A DNA stretch of 64,000 nt, from positions 62,001 to 126,000 of the forward strand of contig NZ_AMGO01000036.1 in NCBI RefSeq assembly GCF_000299575.1. The letters run 5' to 3'. The first letter of the stretch is position 1; each line of letters starts with the position of its first letter. Positions 8,898 through 18,659 of this stretch are shown one piece after another. Below the pieces are notes generated by a model that did not search any database, was not told the DNA's origin, and saw only the letters and a program-made list of their open reading frames with translations. Both the position numbers and the translations under genes were made by a program. The stretch is from Oceaniovalibus guishaninsula JLT2003. Lineage in GTDB: Bacteria; Pseudomonadota; Alphaproteobacteria; Rhodobacterales; Rhodobacteraceae.

Positions 8898-9675
8898 GGA
8901 ACGCCCGGATCGCCCCCGCGACCGCGTCGGGGTGGGAAATCGGCACCATATGCCCCGCCCCGTCGACCACGACCTCGCGCGTGTCGGGCAGGCGGTGGGC
9001 CAGCCGGGCATGGATCGCCGCCATCACCGGCTGCGTCCGCGATCCGCGGATCAGCAAGACGGGCGCGCCGACCGCCTCCAGCCGGCCGGGCGTCAGAACG
9101 CCGCCGCTGTCCTCCTCGATGCCGGGGCGCTGCGCCGCGACCATGCCGATGCGCGCGGTCATGTCGTCCCGCTGCGCGTCCGACATCGCGTCCCACGGCG
9201 CCCCGCCCCAGACGCCGATGAAGGCGCGCGCCGCCGCCCTGTCGCAGCCTTGAGCCAAGGCCGCCGCGAACGGGGCCATCCGCGCCTCGTGCGCCGCATG
9301 TTCGGGCGTGCCGCGGGCCGCGGCGAAGAAGACCGGCTCGATCAAAGTCAGGCTGCGCACGGTCTCGGGCCGCTCGACCGCCAGCCGCAGCGCGACCGTC
9401 GCGCCGAAGGAATGGCCGATCAGGTCGGCGGGGCCGTCGCAGAACGTCGCCGCGACTTCGGTTGCGCGGCGCTGGAAATCGGCGCCGTCCCAGTCGCTGC
9501 CGCCATGCCCCGGCAGATCGGGCATGGTCATCTGCAACAGATCGTCCAGCCGTGCTGCGACCGGCGCCCAGGCCCGTCCGCGCGCCAGCGAACAATGCAG
9601 CAGCAGAGCCGCGCGCGGCCCCTGCCCCGCTACGTCCCAATGCGTGCGCAGCCCGGCGCGCCGCCCCTCGGGCAT
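8887..9675 (-). CDS. Alpha/beta-fold hydrolase
   Basis: A 262-residue alpha/beta hydrolase. The nucleophile elbow is GHSFGAT (Ser89), the oxyanion region is LLHCSLARG and the catalytic His is in DGAGHMVPI (His242). The acid is probably the Asp in the C-terminal third. The substrate is unknown; esters or ring-cleavage products are common for such enzymes. The start at 9675 overlaps the stop of the upstream isomerase gene by one base (TGATG), so the pair is probably co-translated. The final codons overlap the convergent aldolase gene. Confidence 0.82.
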   Translation of the reverse strand: MPEGRRAGLRTHWDVAGQGPRAALLLHCSLARGRAWAPVAARLDDLLQMTMPDLPGHGGSDWDGADFQRRATEVAATFCDGPADLIGHSFGATVALRLAVERPETVRSLTLIEPVFFAAARGTPEHAAHEARMAPFAAALAQGCDRAAARAFIGVWGGAPWDAMSDAQRDDMTARIGMVAAQRPGIEEDSGGVLTPGRLEAVGAPVLLIRGSRTQPVMAAIHARLAHRLPDTREVVVDGAGHMVPISHPDAVAGAIRAFLSP

Positions 9676-10274
9676 CAGGCGGCGTCGGACAGGTGCCGGT
9701 CCAGCGCGTCCAGCCTGTCCTGCCCCCAGAAACGCTGGCCGTCGCCGGTGATGTAGAAGGGCGCGCCGAAAACGCCCGCGCGCACCGCCTCGTCCAGATT
9801 GCGGGCATAGATGTCGGCTCCCGTCATCAGCCCGCGATCCGCAAGGGCCGGATCGAACCCCGCTTCGGCCAGGCAATCGCGGATCACCGCGTCGTCGGCG
9901 ATGTCGCGGTCGTCCGCCCAGACCGACCGGGTGAACGCCTGCACCAGCGCGCCCAGATCGCCGCCGCCCGCCTGCTGCGCCGCGATCAGCGCATAGGCCG
10001 ACGGCGCGGCGTTGGTCGGCCAGTGACGCGGTCGCAGGTTCAGCGGCTTGTCCAGCGCGCGGGCGGTCCGTTCCAGATCCTGCAATCGGTATTCCTGCCG
10101 CGACGGATGCCGGTCCTTGGGCGGCAGCCCGCCCGTCAGCGCGAAAAGCTGCATGATGTCCAGCGGCTTGTAGGTGACGGTCGCGCCGTGCCGCGCCGCG
10201 ATTTCCTCGAACCGGGTGCCGGCCAGATAGGTGAAGGGCGACAGCGTCGAAAAGTAGTAGTCGATATGTGTCAT
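9675..10274 (-). CDS. 2-hydroxychromene-2-carboxylate isomerase family protein (DsbA-like fold)
   Basis: A 199-residue thioredoxin-fold protein of the kappa-GST/HCCA isomerase family. The N-terminus IDYYFSTLSPFTYLAG carries the Ser-Pro-Phe active-site loop that replaces the CxxC of DsbA. The C-terminus GVFGAPFYITGDGQRFWGQDRL is diagnostic. In naphthalene degradation the enzyme isomerises a chromene with glutathione; no degradation genes are nearby, so the actual substrate is unknown. It heads a two-gene unit with the hydrolase. Confidence 0.85.
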   Translation of the reverse strand: MTHIDYYFSTLSPFTYLAGTRFEEIAARHGATVTYKPLDIMQLFALTGGLPPKDRHPSRQEYRLQDLERTARALDKPLNLRPRHWPTNAAPSAYALIAAQQAGGGDLGALVQAFTRSVWADDRDIADDAVIRDCLAEAGFDPALADRGLMTGADIYARNLDEAVRAGVFGAPFYITGDGQRFWGQDRLDALDRHLSDAA

Positions 10275-10377
10275 CGTCGCCCTCTCGCGGTTTGCCAGAG
10301 CCTAGTCGCGTGCTAGGCGGTGTCAACGCGGCGAATCCGGGATGCGGAGGCCGCCATCGCAGCCGCCCGAGGATCCC

Positions 10378-11397
10378 ATGCCCACCAGTTCCGAGCCGAA
10401 GCTGATTGCCGGCAACGCCAACCCGACGCTGGCCCGCGCCATCGCCAGGCGGATGTCGATGCACCGGGGCGTCAGCGTCGGGCTGGTCGATGCGCGGGTG
10501 GAACGGTTCAACGACCAGGAAATCTTCGTCGAGGTCTACGAGAACGTGCGCGGCGAGGACATGTTCGTCATCCAGCCGACCAGCAATCCGGCCAACGACA
10601 ACCTGATGGAACTGCTGATCATGGCCGACGCGCTGCGCCGGTCCTCGGCCGCGCGGATCACCGCCGTCATCCCCTATTTCGGCTATGCCCGGCAGGACAG
10701 GCGCACCAAGGCCCGCACGCCGATCACCGCCAAGCTGATCGCCAACATGATCGTCGAATCGGGGATCGAAAGGGTGCTGACGATGGATCTGCATGCCGCG
10801 CAGATTCAGGGGTTCTTCGACATTCCGGTGGACAACCTCTATGCCTCGCCCGTCTTCGCGCTGGATATTCGCAACGCCTTTCGCGGGCGGATGGACGACC
10901 TGATGGTGGTGTCGCCCGATGTCGGCGGCGTGGGGCGCGCGCGCGAACTGGCCCAGCGGATCGGCGTGCCGCTGTCCATCGTGGACAAGCGCCGCGAAAA
11001 GGCCGGCGAGGTGGCCGAGATGACCGTCATCGGCGAAGTGGCCGGCAAGACCTGCCTGATCGTGGACGACATCTGCGACACCGCCGGAACGCTGTGCAAG
11101 GCGGCCGACACGCTGATGCAGGCCGGCGCGACCGAGGTTCACGCCTATATCACCCACGGCGTGCTCAGCGGGCCCGCCGTCGAACGGATCGGCAATTCGT
11201 CGATGAAAAGCCTGGTCGTCACCGACAGCATCGAACCCGCGGGTCCGGTGCGCGCCTGCCCCAACATCCGCATCGTTCCGACCGCGCCGATGTTCGCGCA
11301 GGCGATCCTGAACATCTGGAACGGCACCAGCGTCAGCTCGCTGTTCGACCCCAAGGCGCTGGGGCCGATCTACGAAGGGCTCTACGAAGACGCCTGA
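10378..11397 (+). CDS. prs: Ribose-phosphate pyrophosphokinase (PRPP synthetase)
   Basis: Makes PRPP from ribose 5-phosphate and ATP for purine, pyrimidine, histidine and NAD synthesis. Motifs: [27 protein letters not shown] (ATP/ribose-phosphate site), [13 protein letters not shown], and the PRPP-binding loop [11 protein letters not shown]. Length 339 aa, slightly longer than the usual 315 because of an extended N-terminus. The ATG at 10378 has GAGGA immediately upstream. It converges on opgH with a gap of three bases. Confidence 0.95.
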   Translation: MPTSSEPKLIAGNANPTLARAIARRMSMHRGVSVGLVDARVERFNDQEIFVEVYENVRGEDMFVIQPTSNPANDNLMELLIMADALRRSSAARITAVIPYFGYARQDRRTKARTPITAKLIANMIVESGIERVLTMDLHAAQIQGFFDIPVDNLYASPVFALDIRNAFRGRMDDLMVVSPDVGGVGRARELAQRIGVPLSIVDKRREKAGEVAEMTVIGEVAGKTCLIVDDICDTAGTLCKAADTLMQAGATEVHAYITHGVLSGPAVERIGNSSMKSLVVTDSIEPAGPVRACPNIRIVPTAPMFAQAILNIWNGTSVSSLFDPKALGPIYEGLYEDA

Positions 11398-11400
11398 GCG

Positions 11401-13284
11401 TCAGGCCGCGATCCGGTCGGGATCGGCGGCGGCGTCGCGCATCCGAGCCCGCCAATGCGTCGCCATCGTCACGATCCGCGGCTCGTGCGTCATCTCGGGC
11501 GTGCACAGCAGCCGCGCCGTGCGCGACGACGCCGCGACGTCCCGCCCGCCCAGCCACGACAGCGGCACGGCCAGCAGCAGCGACGCCGCGATGGGCAACA
11601 GCCAGACCGAGATCAGACCGGCCCCCAGCCCCGCGACCAGCAGCGCGCCCAGCAGCGTCTCCAGCGCGTGAAAGCGCACAAGCTGCAACCAGCCGATCGG
11701 CCCCTGCCCGCGCAGCGGCGTCCAGTCGCCGCCCAGCCCGGTGACGGACCGCAGCACGGCGACAAGCTGCTGGATCATCAGCACCGGCGCGATGGCGACG
11801 GCCATCGCGATCTCCAGCGCGAAGGATTGCCAGAACCGCCCGGCCCCGCCCCAGGCGTCGTAACCCGAAGGCTGGCGCGCCAGCGCGAAGGCCGCCATCA
11901 GCTTGGGGCTGAGCAGCGCCAGATACATGAAGACCAGCATCCCCAGCCCCTGCTGCCCCGAAATCTCGGGCCAGACGGGCATCGTCGGGTTGGCCGGCGT
12001 GAAATAGGCGATGACGTTGGCGTCCTCGCCGTTGCCCAGGATCGCCCAGATCACCAGCAGGGCGAACCATGCAGGCGCCATCAGATAGGCCATCGCCCCC
12101 GCGAACAGATGGAACCGCGAAACCGGATGGAAGCCCCGCGCGCATAGCAGCCGCAGATGCTGCAGGTTGCCGTGGCACCAGCGCCGATCCCGCAGCGCGT
12201 ATTCGACCAGGTTCGCCGGGCTTTCCTCATAGCTGCCGGCGATGCGCGGCAGGAACCTGACCGCCCAGCCGGCGCGGCGCAGCAGACCCGCCTCGACGAA
12301 ATCGTGGCTGAGGATCAGCTTGCCCTCGCCGCGCAGCGCGCGCAGACGCGGCAGACCCGCGCATTGCGCGAAGGCGCGGGTGCGGATGATGGCGTTGTGG
12401 CCCCAGTAATTGCCTTCCTGCCCGGCCCAGCTCGACAATCCCTCGGCCAGAAGCCAGCCATAGGCGCCGCTGGAAAACTGTTGCAGCCGCGCGAAAAGCG
12501 TCCGCGCCCGGATCAGGCGCGGCAGCGACTGGATCAGCCCGGCAGACGGATCGGCGGCCATCTCAGCGGCCAGCGTCTCCAGCGCCTCGGCGCTCATCAG
12601 GCTGTCGGCGTCCAGAACGATCAACGCGTCGTAACGCCCGCCCCAGCGGCCGATCCAGTCGGCCAGATTGCCGATCTTGCGGTCGGTGTTCAACGTCCGG
12701 CGGCGATACCACACCGGCAGCGGCGCATCGCGGCGCAGGCGGGCGAAGGCGCGTTCCTCCTCGGCGATGACGTCGGGGTCGCGGCTGTCGCTCAGCACGA
12801 AGAACTCGAAGGCGTGATCGCCCTTCAGACCGGCGATATCCTCCAGCATGGCCGCGGCGTTGCCCATGACGGCCTCGGGCCGCTCGTTATGAACGGGCAT
12901 CAGCAGCGCGACGCGCAGGGGTTGCGCCAATGGGGGGGCCGCCGCCGGGGCGGATGCCAGGGCGCGCGTCGCCAGCCCCAGCGCTGCCGTGGCCACCCCG
13001 AAGCTGATCCAGAAGAAGGTGAAGCCGACCAGGCCGATCAGCGCCCGTTCGATCCAGCCCAGCCCGCCCGCGTCCAGCCAGACGACCAGCGCCGCGACCA
13101 TGCCCGCCGTCAGTGCCGCCGCCACCGTCAGCACCGTCGCGCGCGGCGCCCAGACCTGCCGCCCCGCTTCCCAGGCCGGCGCGTTCTCGTCGCGGTAGCG
13201 GCGGCCGAAATCCTGCCCCCGATGCGCCAGCGGTGCCTCGGGGGGCATGACGCAAAGCGGGGGGATCGCTGTCAGATGGTCCAT
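11401..13284 (-). CDS. mdoH: Glucans biosynthesis glucosyltransferase H
   Basis: Inner-membrane GT2-family enzyme that polymerises the backbone of osmoregulated periplasmic glucans from UDP-glucose. About 627 aa, shorter than E. coli OpgH (about 850), as in other Rhodobacterales. Two membrane segments near residues 50-110 precede the cytosolic GT domain with LDADSLM (DxD) and DRRWCHGNLQ (Q/RxxRW type); several further membrane helices follow. The start at 13284 lies inside the 3' end of opgG (13-base overlap). An in-frame ATG at 13296 is possible, but the GAGGT would touch it. Last gene of opgC-opgG-opgH. Confidence 0.92.
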   Translation of the reverse strand: MDHLTAIPPLCVMPPEAPLAHRGQDFGRRYRDENAPAWEAGRQVWAPRATVLTVAAALTAGMVAALVVWLDAGGLGWIERALIGLVGFTFFWISFGVATAALGLATRALASAPAAAPPLAQPLRVALLMPVHNERPEAVMGNAAAMLEDIAGLKGDHAFEFFVLSDSRDPDVIAEEERAFARLRRDAPLPVWYRRRTLNTDRKIGNLADWIGRWGGRYDALIVLDADSLMSAEALETLAAEMAADPSAGLIQSLPRLIRARTLFARLQQFSSGAYGWLLAEGLSSWAGQEGNYWGHNAIIRTRAFAQCAGLPRLRALRGEGKLILSHDFVEAGLLRRAGWAVRFLPRIAGSYEESPANLVEYALRDRRWCHGNLQHLRLLCARGFHPVSRFHLFAGAMAYLMAPAWFALLVIWAILGNGEDANVIAYFTPANPTMPVWPEISGQQGLGMLVFMYLALLSPKLMAAFALARQPSGYDAWGGAGRFWQSFALEIAMAVAIAPVLMIQQLVAVLRSVTGLGGDWTPLRGQGPIGWLQLVRFHALETLLGALLVAGLGAGLISVWLLPIAASLLLAVPLSWLGGRDVAASSRTARLLCTPEMTHEPRIVTMATHWRARMRDAAADPDRIAA

Positions 13285-14804
13285 CGGTAAAGCCATACCT
13301 CGGAAATGCGCCGCGATTCCCTGTCGATCTCGGCCCGCATCTCGATCGACTTCAGGTCGGCAGCGTCGAACGTGAATGCAAGACGCGGACCGCCTGTTTC
13401 GGGGTTGCGCTGCAACTTCGTCGCCAGCAGCGTCCCGCCGCTCAACGTGACGCGGGTGACGAGGCCCGCCATGTCGGCATCGCTCAGGTCGTCCCCCTGA
13501 AAATCGACGGTGACGACATGGCCGCCATTGGGCGACGCACCGATCCGCGTCTGCGTGACGATCAGTTCCGGCCGGTCGCCCTGCGGCGCGGGGTCCGCCC
13601 CCCAGTCCAGCCGATAGGCATGGCGATGGGGCACGCCCGGCTCCAGCGGATCCGCAGGCTGCCAGAAGGCGACGATATTATCATACCATTCGCGGTCGGC
13701 CGGAATCTCGACCAGCTTGACCGCGCCCTTGCCCCAATCCCCCTCGGGCGTGACCCAAAGGCCCGGACGATCCTGATAATGCGCTTCCAGATCGGCGTAA
13801 TCGCCGAACCGCCGCGGCCGCTGCATCAGCCCGAAACCGCCCACCCCCCTGTCCAGGAACGCGCTGATCTGCAATTCGCGCGGATTGGCCAGGGGCCGCC
13901 ACAAAGGTTCGCCGTTGCCGTTCAGGATGGCCAGGCCGTCGCTGTCATGCACGGCGGGGCGGTAATCGTCGAACCGGTTGCGGTTCGTCTCGTCGAACAG
14001 GAACATGCTAGTCAACGGCGCCAGCCCGACAGTTTTCAGCGTCTTGCGGGGGAACAGGGTGGCGCGCACGTTCATGCCGGTGACATCGCCCGGCGAAATC
14101 TCGAACCGGTAGGCCCCCGCGACGGACGGCGAATCGAGCAGCGCATGCACGACCAGAACCGTCGCGCCCGGCTGCGGCCTTTCCAGCACGAAGCGGGTGA
14201 AATCGGGAAATTCCTCGCCCTCGGGCGTGCCGGTGCCGATGGCAAGACCGCGCGCTGACAGGCCATAGGTCAGCCCCCGCGCGATGGCCCGGAAATAGCT
14301 GGCCCCCTGAAAGACGGCGAATTCGGTATAGATCCCCGGCCGGTCCAGTTCCGACCGCAACCGGAAGCCCGAGAACCCCACCGTGTCGTCCACCGGCAGC
14401 GACGGCGCCTTGTCGGTGCGGTCGTATAGGTCGAGGTCGAACAGGATCTCGCGCGCCTCATTGCCCTCGGCCACGTCGATGCGGACGGCGCGGCGGAAAT
14501 ACAGCCCCGGATGCAGCAGATCGACGCGCACCGGCAGATCGGTGCCGTTCCACAGCGCGTCCTTTTCCCGGAACCAGTAAAGGCGGTGCTGGTCATAGGT
14601 CAGGTCGGTCCATTCGCGCGGCAATTCGGGCCGCGCCTTCCAGGGACGGCTGGCCAGATCGGCGGCGACGGGTTCCAGCCCGTCCGGCCCGAAGGGCTGC
14701 GGCGGCCCGAAGCGGATCGGCACGCCGGGCCGTTCCTTCGCCCCCGCGGGCCGCGCGGCCATGCAGGCCGCCGCAAGCGCAAGAAAGGAACGTCGGTCGA
14801 TCAT
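13272..14804 (-). CDS. mdoG: Glucan biosynthesis protein G/D
   Basis: Periplasmic protein (510 aa) of the OpgG/OpgD family needed for backbone structure and branching of osmoregulated periplasmic glucans. The N-terminus MIDRRSFLALAAACMAA looks like a twin-arginine signal, which is a feature of OpgD more than Sec-exported OpgG, so the paralogue assignment is open. The body has FGPPQPFGPDGLEPVAADLA and QRPRRFGDYADLEAHY typical of the family. The start overlaps the opgC stop as ATGA (14801-14804); the stop overlaps opgH. Confidence 0.93.
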   Translation of the reverse strand: MIDRRSFLALAAACMAARPAGAKERPGVPIRFGPPQPFGPDGLEPVAADLASRPWKARPELPREWTDLTYDQHRLYWFREKDALWNGTDLPVRVDLLHPGLYFRRAVRIDVAEGNEAREILFDLDLYDRTDKAPSLPVDDTVGFSGFRLRSELDRPGIYTEFAVFQGASYFRAIARGLTYGLSARGLAIGTGTPEGEEFPDFTRFVLERPQPGATVLVVHALLDSPSVAGAYRFEISPGDVTGMNVRATLFPRKTLKTVGLAPLTSMFLFDETNRNRFDDYRPAVHDSDGLAILNGNGEPLWRPLANPRELQISAFLDRGVGGFGLMQRPRRFGDYADLEAHYQDRPGLWVTPEGDWGKGAVKLVEIPADREWYDNIVAFWQPADPLEPGVPHRHAYRLDWGADPAPQGDRPELIVTQTRIGASPNGGHVVTVDFQGDDLSDADMAGLVTRVTLSGGTLLATKLQRNPETGGPRLAFTFDAADLKSIEMRAEIDRESRRISEVWLYRWTI

Positions 14805-16012
14805 GGCGTCCGTCTCCAGGGTTGTGACTTGAACCAGCCGACCGCATAGGCCACCCCGACCAGCGCCGCCAATCCCAGGGCGTTCAGGACCAGCGGAATG
14901 GCGCCTGCGGTGCCCGCCACGTCCAGCGCCACGCCGATCAACTGCGCCAGCACCATCGAGAAGACGAAGACCGCCAGCGATTGCTGTCCCACCTTGATCG
15001 TCGCCGCCAGCAGCCCCGACCACACCGTCGCCGCCCATCCGCCGCCGCGCGCGCGCAAGCGGGCGCCGTCCGGCCCGGCGGCCGCCCAGGCCAGATAGGC
15101 CAGCGCCAGGAAATGCGCATAGCGCAGCAACCCGAAATCGGTCTTGTCGATGGCCGCGCCCAGCGCCACGCGCAGATCGCGCAGCGGCTCGAACGCGCGC
15201 AGGAACTGCCAATGCGCCAGCGGCAGGCTGGCCAGCACGACCGCAAGGCAAACGGCGATCAGCCATCCCCTGACGGGCGGCGCCGGAATCCAGCCGCGCA
15301 TCAGCGCAAAGCCGGTGAAGAACACCAGTTGCCAGGCGAAGGGGTTAAAGAACCAGCGCCGTTCCGACCACGGCTCGGCCGGCAGGCCCATCAGGTCGAA
15401 TTGCGCCAGCCCCTAGATCCCGCAGACCAGCGCAACGGGCGCCCAGACGCCCAGTCCGCGCGCCGCCACCACCAGCGGCATCAGCGCCAACAGCCCCAGA
15501 TACATCGGCAGGATGTCGAAATAGTTGGGCACATAGCGCAGCGTCATCAGCGCCGGAAGCTGCGTCGCCGGATCCTTGAAGAACGGCACCAGGTTCAGGT
15601 TGCCGATATAGGACCGTCCGAACGCCCCCGTCGCGTCCAGCATCGCCATCAGCGCGGCGGTGGCGACGAACAGCCCGATATGCGCCCAGTAGATCTGCCA
15701 GATCCGCTGGATCGTCCGCGCCGTCCCCATTACCCAGCCGCGTCTGGCAAAGATGCCGCCGAAGGCGATGGCCGACGCCATGCCCGAACAGAAGACGAAT
15801 ATCTCGGTCGAATCGGAAAACCCGAACCGCCCCGGCATCCACTTGGCCAGCGGATTGCGCGGAACATGCGCCACAAGGATGACGAACATCGCCACGCCGC
15901 GGAAGAAGTCCAGCCGGATGTCGCGGCCCTTCGCGGCCGCGCCTTCGATCGACGCAGTCGGCACCGGCCAGCGGCCGCCGGAAATGTCGGGCGAATCGGC
16001 AATAACGGTCAT
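14801..16012 (-). pseudogene. opgC: OpgC-type membrane acyltransferase interrupted by an in-frame TAG
   Basis: Polytopic inner-membrane protein of the OpgC family that adds succinyl groups to periplasmic glucans in Rhodobacter. The frame is 404 codons from ATG 16012 to TGA 14801 and translates as a continuous OpgC: RLDFFRGVAMFVI and VAHVPRNPL, then many membrane helices, with FNPFAWQLVFFTGFA in the middle. A TAG at 15413-15415 breaks it after LVCGI; the next codons read GLAQFDLMGLPAEPW in the same frame with no indel. A Trp codon (TGG) is likely at this site in an intact gene, so one G-to-A change would explain it. Alternatives are a sequencing error or amber readthrough. The first part (200 aa) and the last part (from Met 15391) remain open. 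Confidence 0.85.
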
Positions 16013-16129
16013 GGCGATCCAGAAGGCCTCCGGCGTCCCGGCCACCCAAGCCGCGCCGTCGGCGCGCCATTACCACGCCGCCGCGAATGCGCAAGCGGTT
16101 ACGCAGCGCCCCTGGTTCGCGGACCGATC

Positions 16130-17323
16130 CTAGCCGGCCTTGGCGCCCTCGCGGCCCAGCACGGTCTGCAATATCTCGTCGGTATCGGCCCCGAAGGCAC
16201 GCGGCGCCAGGCGATAGCTGACAGGCGTCGCCGACAGCTTCAGCGGGTTACCCAGCATCGTCACATAGCCGCGCGCCGCGCCGGGCACGTCCATCCGCAC
16301 GGTCATTTCGCGGGCGCGGGCCTGATCGCTGCCAAGCGCCTGACCGATATCGTTGACCGGCCCCACGGGCACCTTGCGCCTTTCCAGCCCGGCGATGACC
16401 TCGCCCGTCGTGCGGTCGCGGATCGCCGGAACGATGCGGTCGTAAAGGTCGGCGCGGTTCTGCGCCCGCGCGGGGTTGGTCGCGAACCGCGCGTCGCCGG
16501 GCAGGTCCGGCAGTCCCAGAAAGTCGCTGAACCGCGCGAATTGCAGATCGTTGCCGACCGCGACGATGACATGGCCGTCCGATGTCGCGAACACGTCGTA
16601 GGGCACGATGTTGGGATGCCCGTTGCCGCGCCTGACGGGCAGCTCGCCGCTTTCCAGATAATTCGTCGCCTCGTTCACCAGCCACGCCATCTGCGTATCG
16701 ACCAGCCCCACATCGACATGCTGCCCCTCGCCGGTGCGGTCGCGGTGGCGCAAGGCGGCCAGGATGCCGGTGCAGGCATACATGCCGCAGACGATGTCGG
16801 CGACGCCGACGCCCACCTTCATCGGCGCGCCGTCGGGTTCGCCCGTCAGCGACATGATCCCGCCATAGCCCTGCGCCATCAGGTCATAGCCCGGCTTTTC
16901 GCGGTTGGGGCCGGTCTGTCCATAGCCCGAGATCGAACAGTAGATCAGGCCGGGATGCCGCCGCAGCATCGTTTCGGCGTCCAGCCCGTATTTCGCCAGC
17001 CCGCCGGGCTTGAAATTCTCGATCACCACATCGGCCTTGGCGGCAAGCGCGCGGATCGTCTCCTGCCCCTCTGCGCTGGCCAGATCGACGGCGACGGAAT
17101 ACTTGTTGCGGTTGGCGGCCACGAAATAGGCCGACATGTCCAGCGGCCCGTCGCGGCCCGCGATCATCGGCGGGCCCCATGTGCGCGTGTCGTCGCCGTT
17201 CGTCGCCGGATTCTCGATCTTCCAGACATCCGCGCCCAGATCGCCCAGCAACTGCGTACAGGTCGGCCCCGCAAGGATCCGCGTCAGATCGAGAACCCTG
17301 ATTCCGTCCAGCGCGCCCGCCAT
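16130..17323 (-). CDS. CaiB/BaiF family CoA-transferase (formyl-CoA transferase-like)
   Basis: Class III CoA-transferase (397 aa), moving CoA between carboxylic acids. Typical motifs: GIRVLDLTRILAGP, CTQLLGDLGADVWKIE, AANRNKYSVAVDL, VVIENFKPGG, GYGQTGP and YDLMAQGYGGIMSLTGEPD; the catalytic Asp of the family lies in the last segment. The substrate cannot be read from sequence. The ATG at 17323 has a near-perfect AAGGAGG eight bases upstream. It is divergent from the wecE-like operon and appears to be a single gene. Confidence 0.88.
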   Translation of the reverse strand: MAGALDGIRVLDLTRILAGPTCTQLLGDLGADVWKIENPATNGDDTRTWGPPMIAGRDGPLDMSAYFVAANRNKYSVAVDLASAEGQETIRALAAKADVVIENFKPGGLAKYGLDAETMLRRHPGLIYCSISGYGQTGPNREKPGYDLMAQGYGGIMSLTGEPDGAPMKVGVGVADIVCGMYACTGILAALRHRDRTGEGQHVDVGLVDTQMAWLVNEATNYLESGELPVRRGNGHPNIVPYDVFATSDGHVIVAVGNDLQFARFSDFLGLPDLPGDARFATNPARAQNRADLYDRIVPAIRDRTTGEVIAGLERRKVPVGPVNDIGQALGSDQARAREMTVRMDVPGAARGYVTMLGNPLKLSATPVSYRLAPRAFGADTDEILQTVLGREGAKAG

Positions 17324-17519
17324 TCCTGCCTCCTTCTTTCGCAGCACCCTTGCAATGGCAGGCGGGGCCGGATGCGTCAACTCGGGCGGGGTTGCGGCCT
17401 GCACAACCTTGGCGGTATTGCAGCGCCACCCGAACTTGCCGAAAAACAGGAACGCGCCCTGTTACCTTGTCGGACTTTCCTGCTAGGGACGGCGGGCGGC
17501 GTCAGCAGAAAGCTCATGG

Positions 17520-18659
17520 ATGGTCACGGTTCCGTTCAACACTCCGACCCTCATCGGGAACGAGATCGCCTATATCCGCGAGGCGATCCGCCGGGGTCAG
17601 CTTTCGGGCGATGGCCATTTCACCGCGCGGTGCCAGAAGCTGATCGAGGATCTGACCGGCGCGCGCAAGGCGCTGCTGACCCATTCGTGCACCGCCGCGC
17701 TCGAGATGGCCGCCATCCTCTGCGATCTGGGTCCGGGGGACGAGGTGGTGATGCCGTCCTTCACCTTCGTCTCGACTGCCAATGCCGTGGTGCTGCGCGG
17801 CGCCACGCCGGTCTTCGTCGATATCGACCCGGCGACCCTCAACATCGACCCCGCCCGCGTCGCCGATGCGATGACGCCGCGGACCAGGGCCGTCTTCGCT
17901 GTGCATTACGCGGGCTTTCCCGCCGATATGGACGCGCTGCGCGACGCCGCCGCGCCGCATAACGCCCTGCTGGTCGAGGATGCGGCCCAGGCGCTGGGGT
18001 CGTTCTACAAGGGCCGGCCGGCCGGATCGCTGGGCGACATGGCGGCGTTCAGCTTTCACGAAACCAAGAACATCATCAGCGGCGAGGGTGGCGCGCTGAC
18101 CCTCATGCGCCCCGACCTGATCGAGCGGGCCGAGATCATCCGCGAAAAGGGCACCGACCGATCCAAATTCTTTCGCGGACAGGTGGACAAGTATTCCTGG
18201 GTCGATCTCGGCTCGTCCTTCCTGCCGGGCGAGCTGATCTCGTCCTATATGTGCGCGCAGCTCGAATCGGCGGAAGTCATCAATACCCGCCGCCGCGCCG
18301 TCTATGGGCATTACATGGACGCCTTCGCCGATCTGGCGCAGACCGGACGCATCGCGTTGCCGCGCCAGTCCAACGCGGTGACGGGCAACGGCCACATGTT
18401 CTATCTGCTGATGCGCGATCTGGCCGACCGCACCGCCTTCATCGACCATATGCGCGCGGCCGAGATCATCACCCCGTTCCATTACGTGCCCCTGCACAGC
18501 GCGCCGGCCGGGCGGCGCTTCGGGCGCACGCATGGCGGCATGGACGTGACCGACCGCATTTCCGACACGCTGGTGCGGCTGCCGGTGTTCTTCGATCTGG
18601 GCGCCGGCATCGAACGGGTGATCGACGCGGCGCAGGGCTATTTCCGGGCCAACCCGTGA
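17520..18659 (+). CDS. wecE: dTDP-4-amino-4,6-dideoxygalactose transaminase (WecE/RffA family)
   Basis: PLP-dependent sugar aminotransferase (379 aa) that converts dTDP-4-keto-6-deoxyglucose to dTDP-4-amino-4,6-dideoxygalactose (Fuc4N). It matches E. coli WecE along its length: SFHETKNIISGEGGA with the PLP lysine, then REKGTDRSKFFRGQVDKYSW, an unusually specific WecE segment, and FHYVPLHSAPAG near the end. It is the first of five overlapping genes; the stop overlaps the next GTG start as GTGA. The rmlA/rmlB genes that supply its substrate are not in the window. Confidence 0.9.
   Translation: MVTVPFNTPTLIGNEIAYIREAIRRGQLSGDGHFTARCQKLIEDLTGARKALLTHSCTAALEMAAILCDLGPGDEVVMPSFTFVSTANAVVLRGATPVFVDIDPATLNIDPARVADAMTPRTRAVFAVHYAGFPADMDALRDAAAPHNALLVEDAAQALGSFYKGRPAGSLGDMAAFSFHETKNIISGEGGALTLMRPDLIERAEIIREKGTDRSKFFRGQVDKYSWVDLGSSFLPGELISSYMCAQLESAEVINTRRRAVYGHYMDAFADLAQTGRIALPRQSNAVTGNGHMFYLLMRDLADRTAFIDHMRAAEIITPFHYVPLHSAPAGRRFGRTHGGMDVTDRISDTLVRLPVFFDLGAGIERVIDAAQGYFRANP

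Noticed and set aside
14981-17962. A 993-codon plus-strand frame opposite opgC and the CoA-transferase
   Set aside because: It lies antisense to two recognisable genes and enters wecE out of frame; composition is Arg/His/Gln-rich as expected of a shadow frame.
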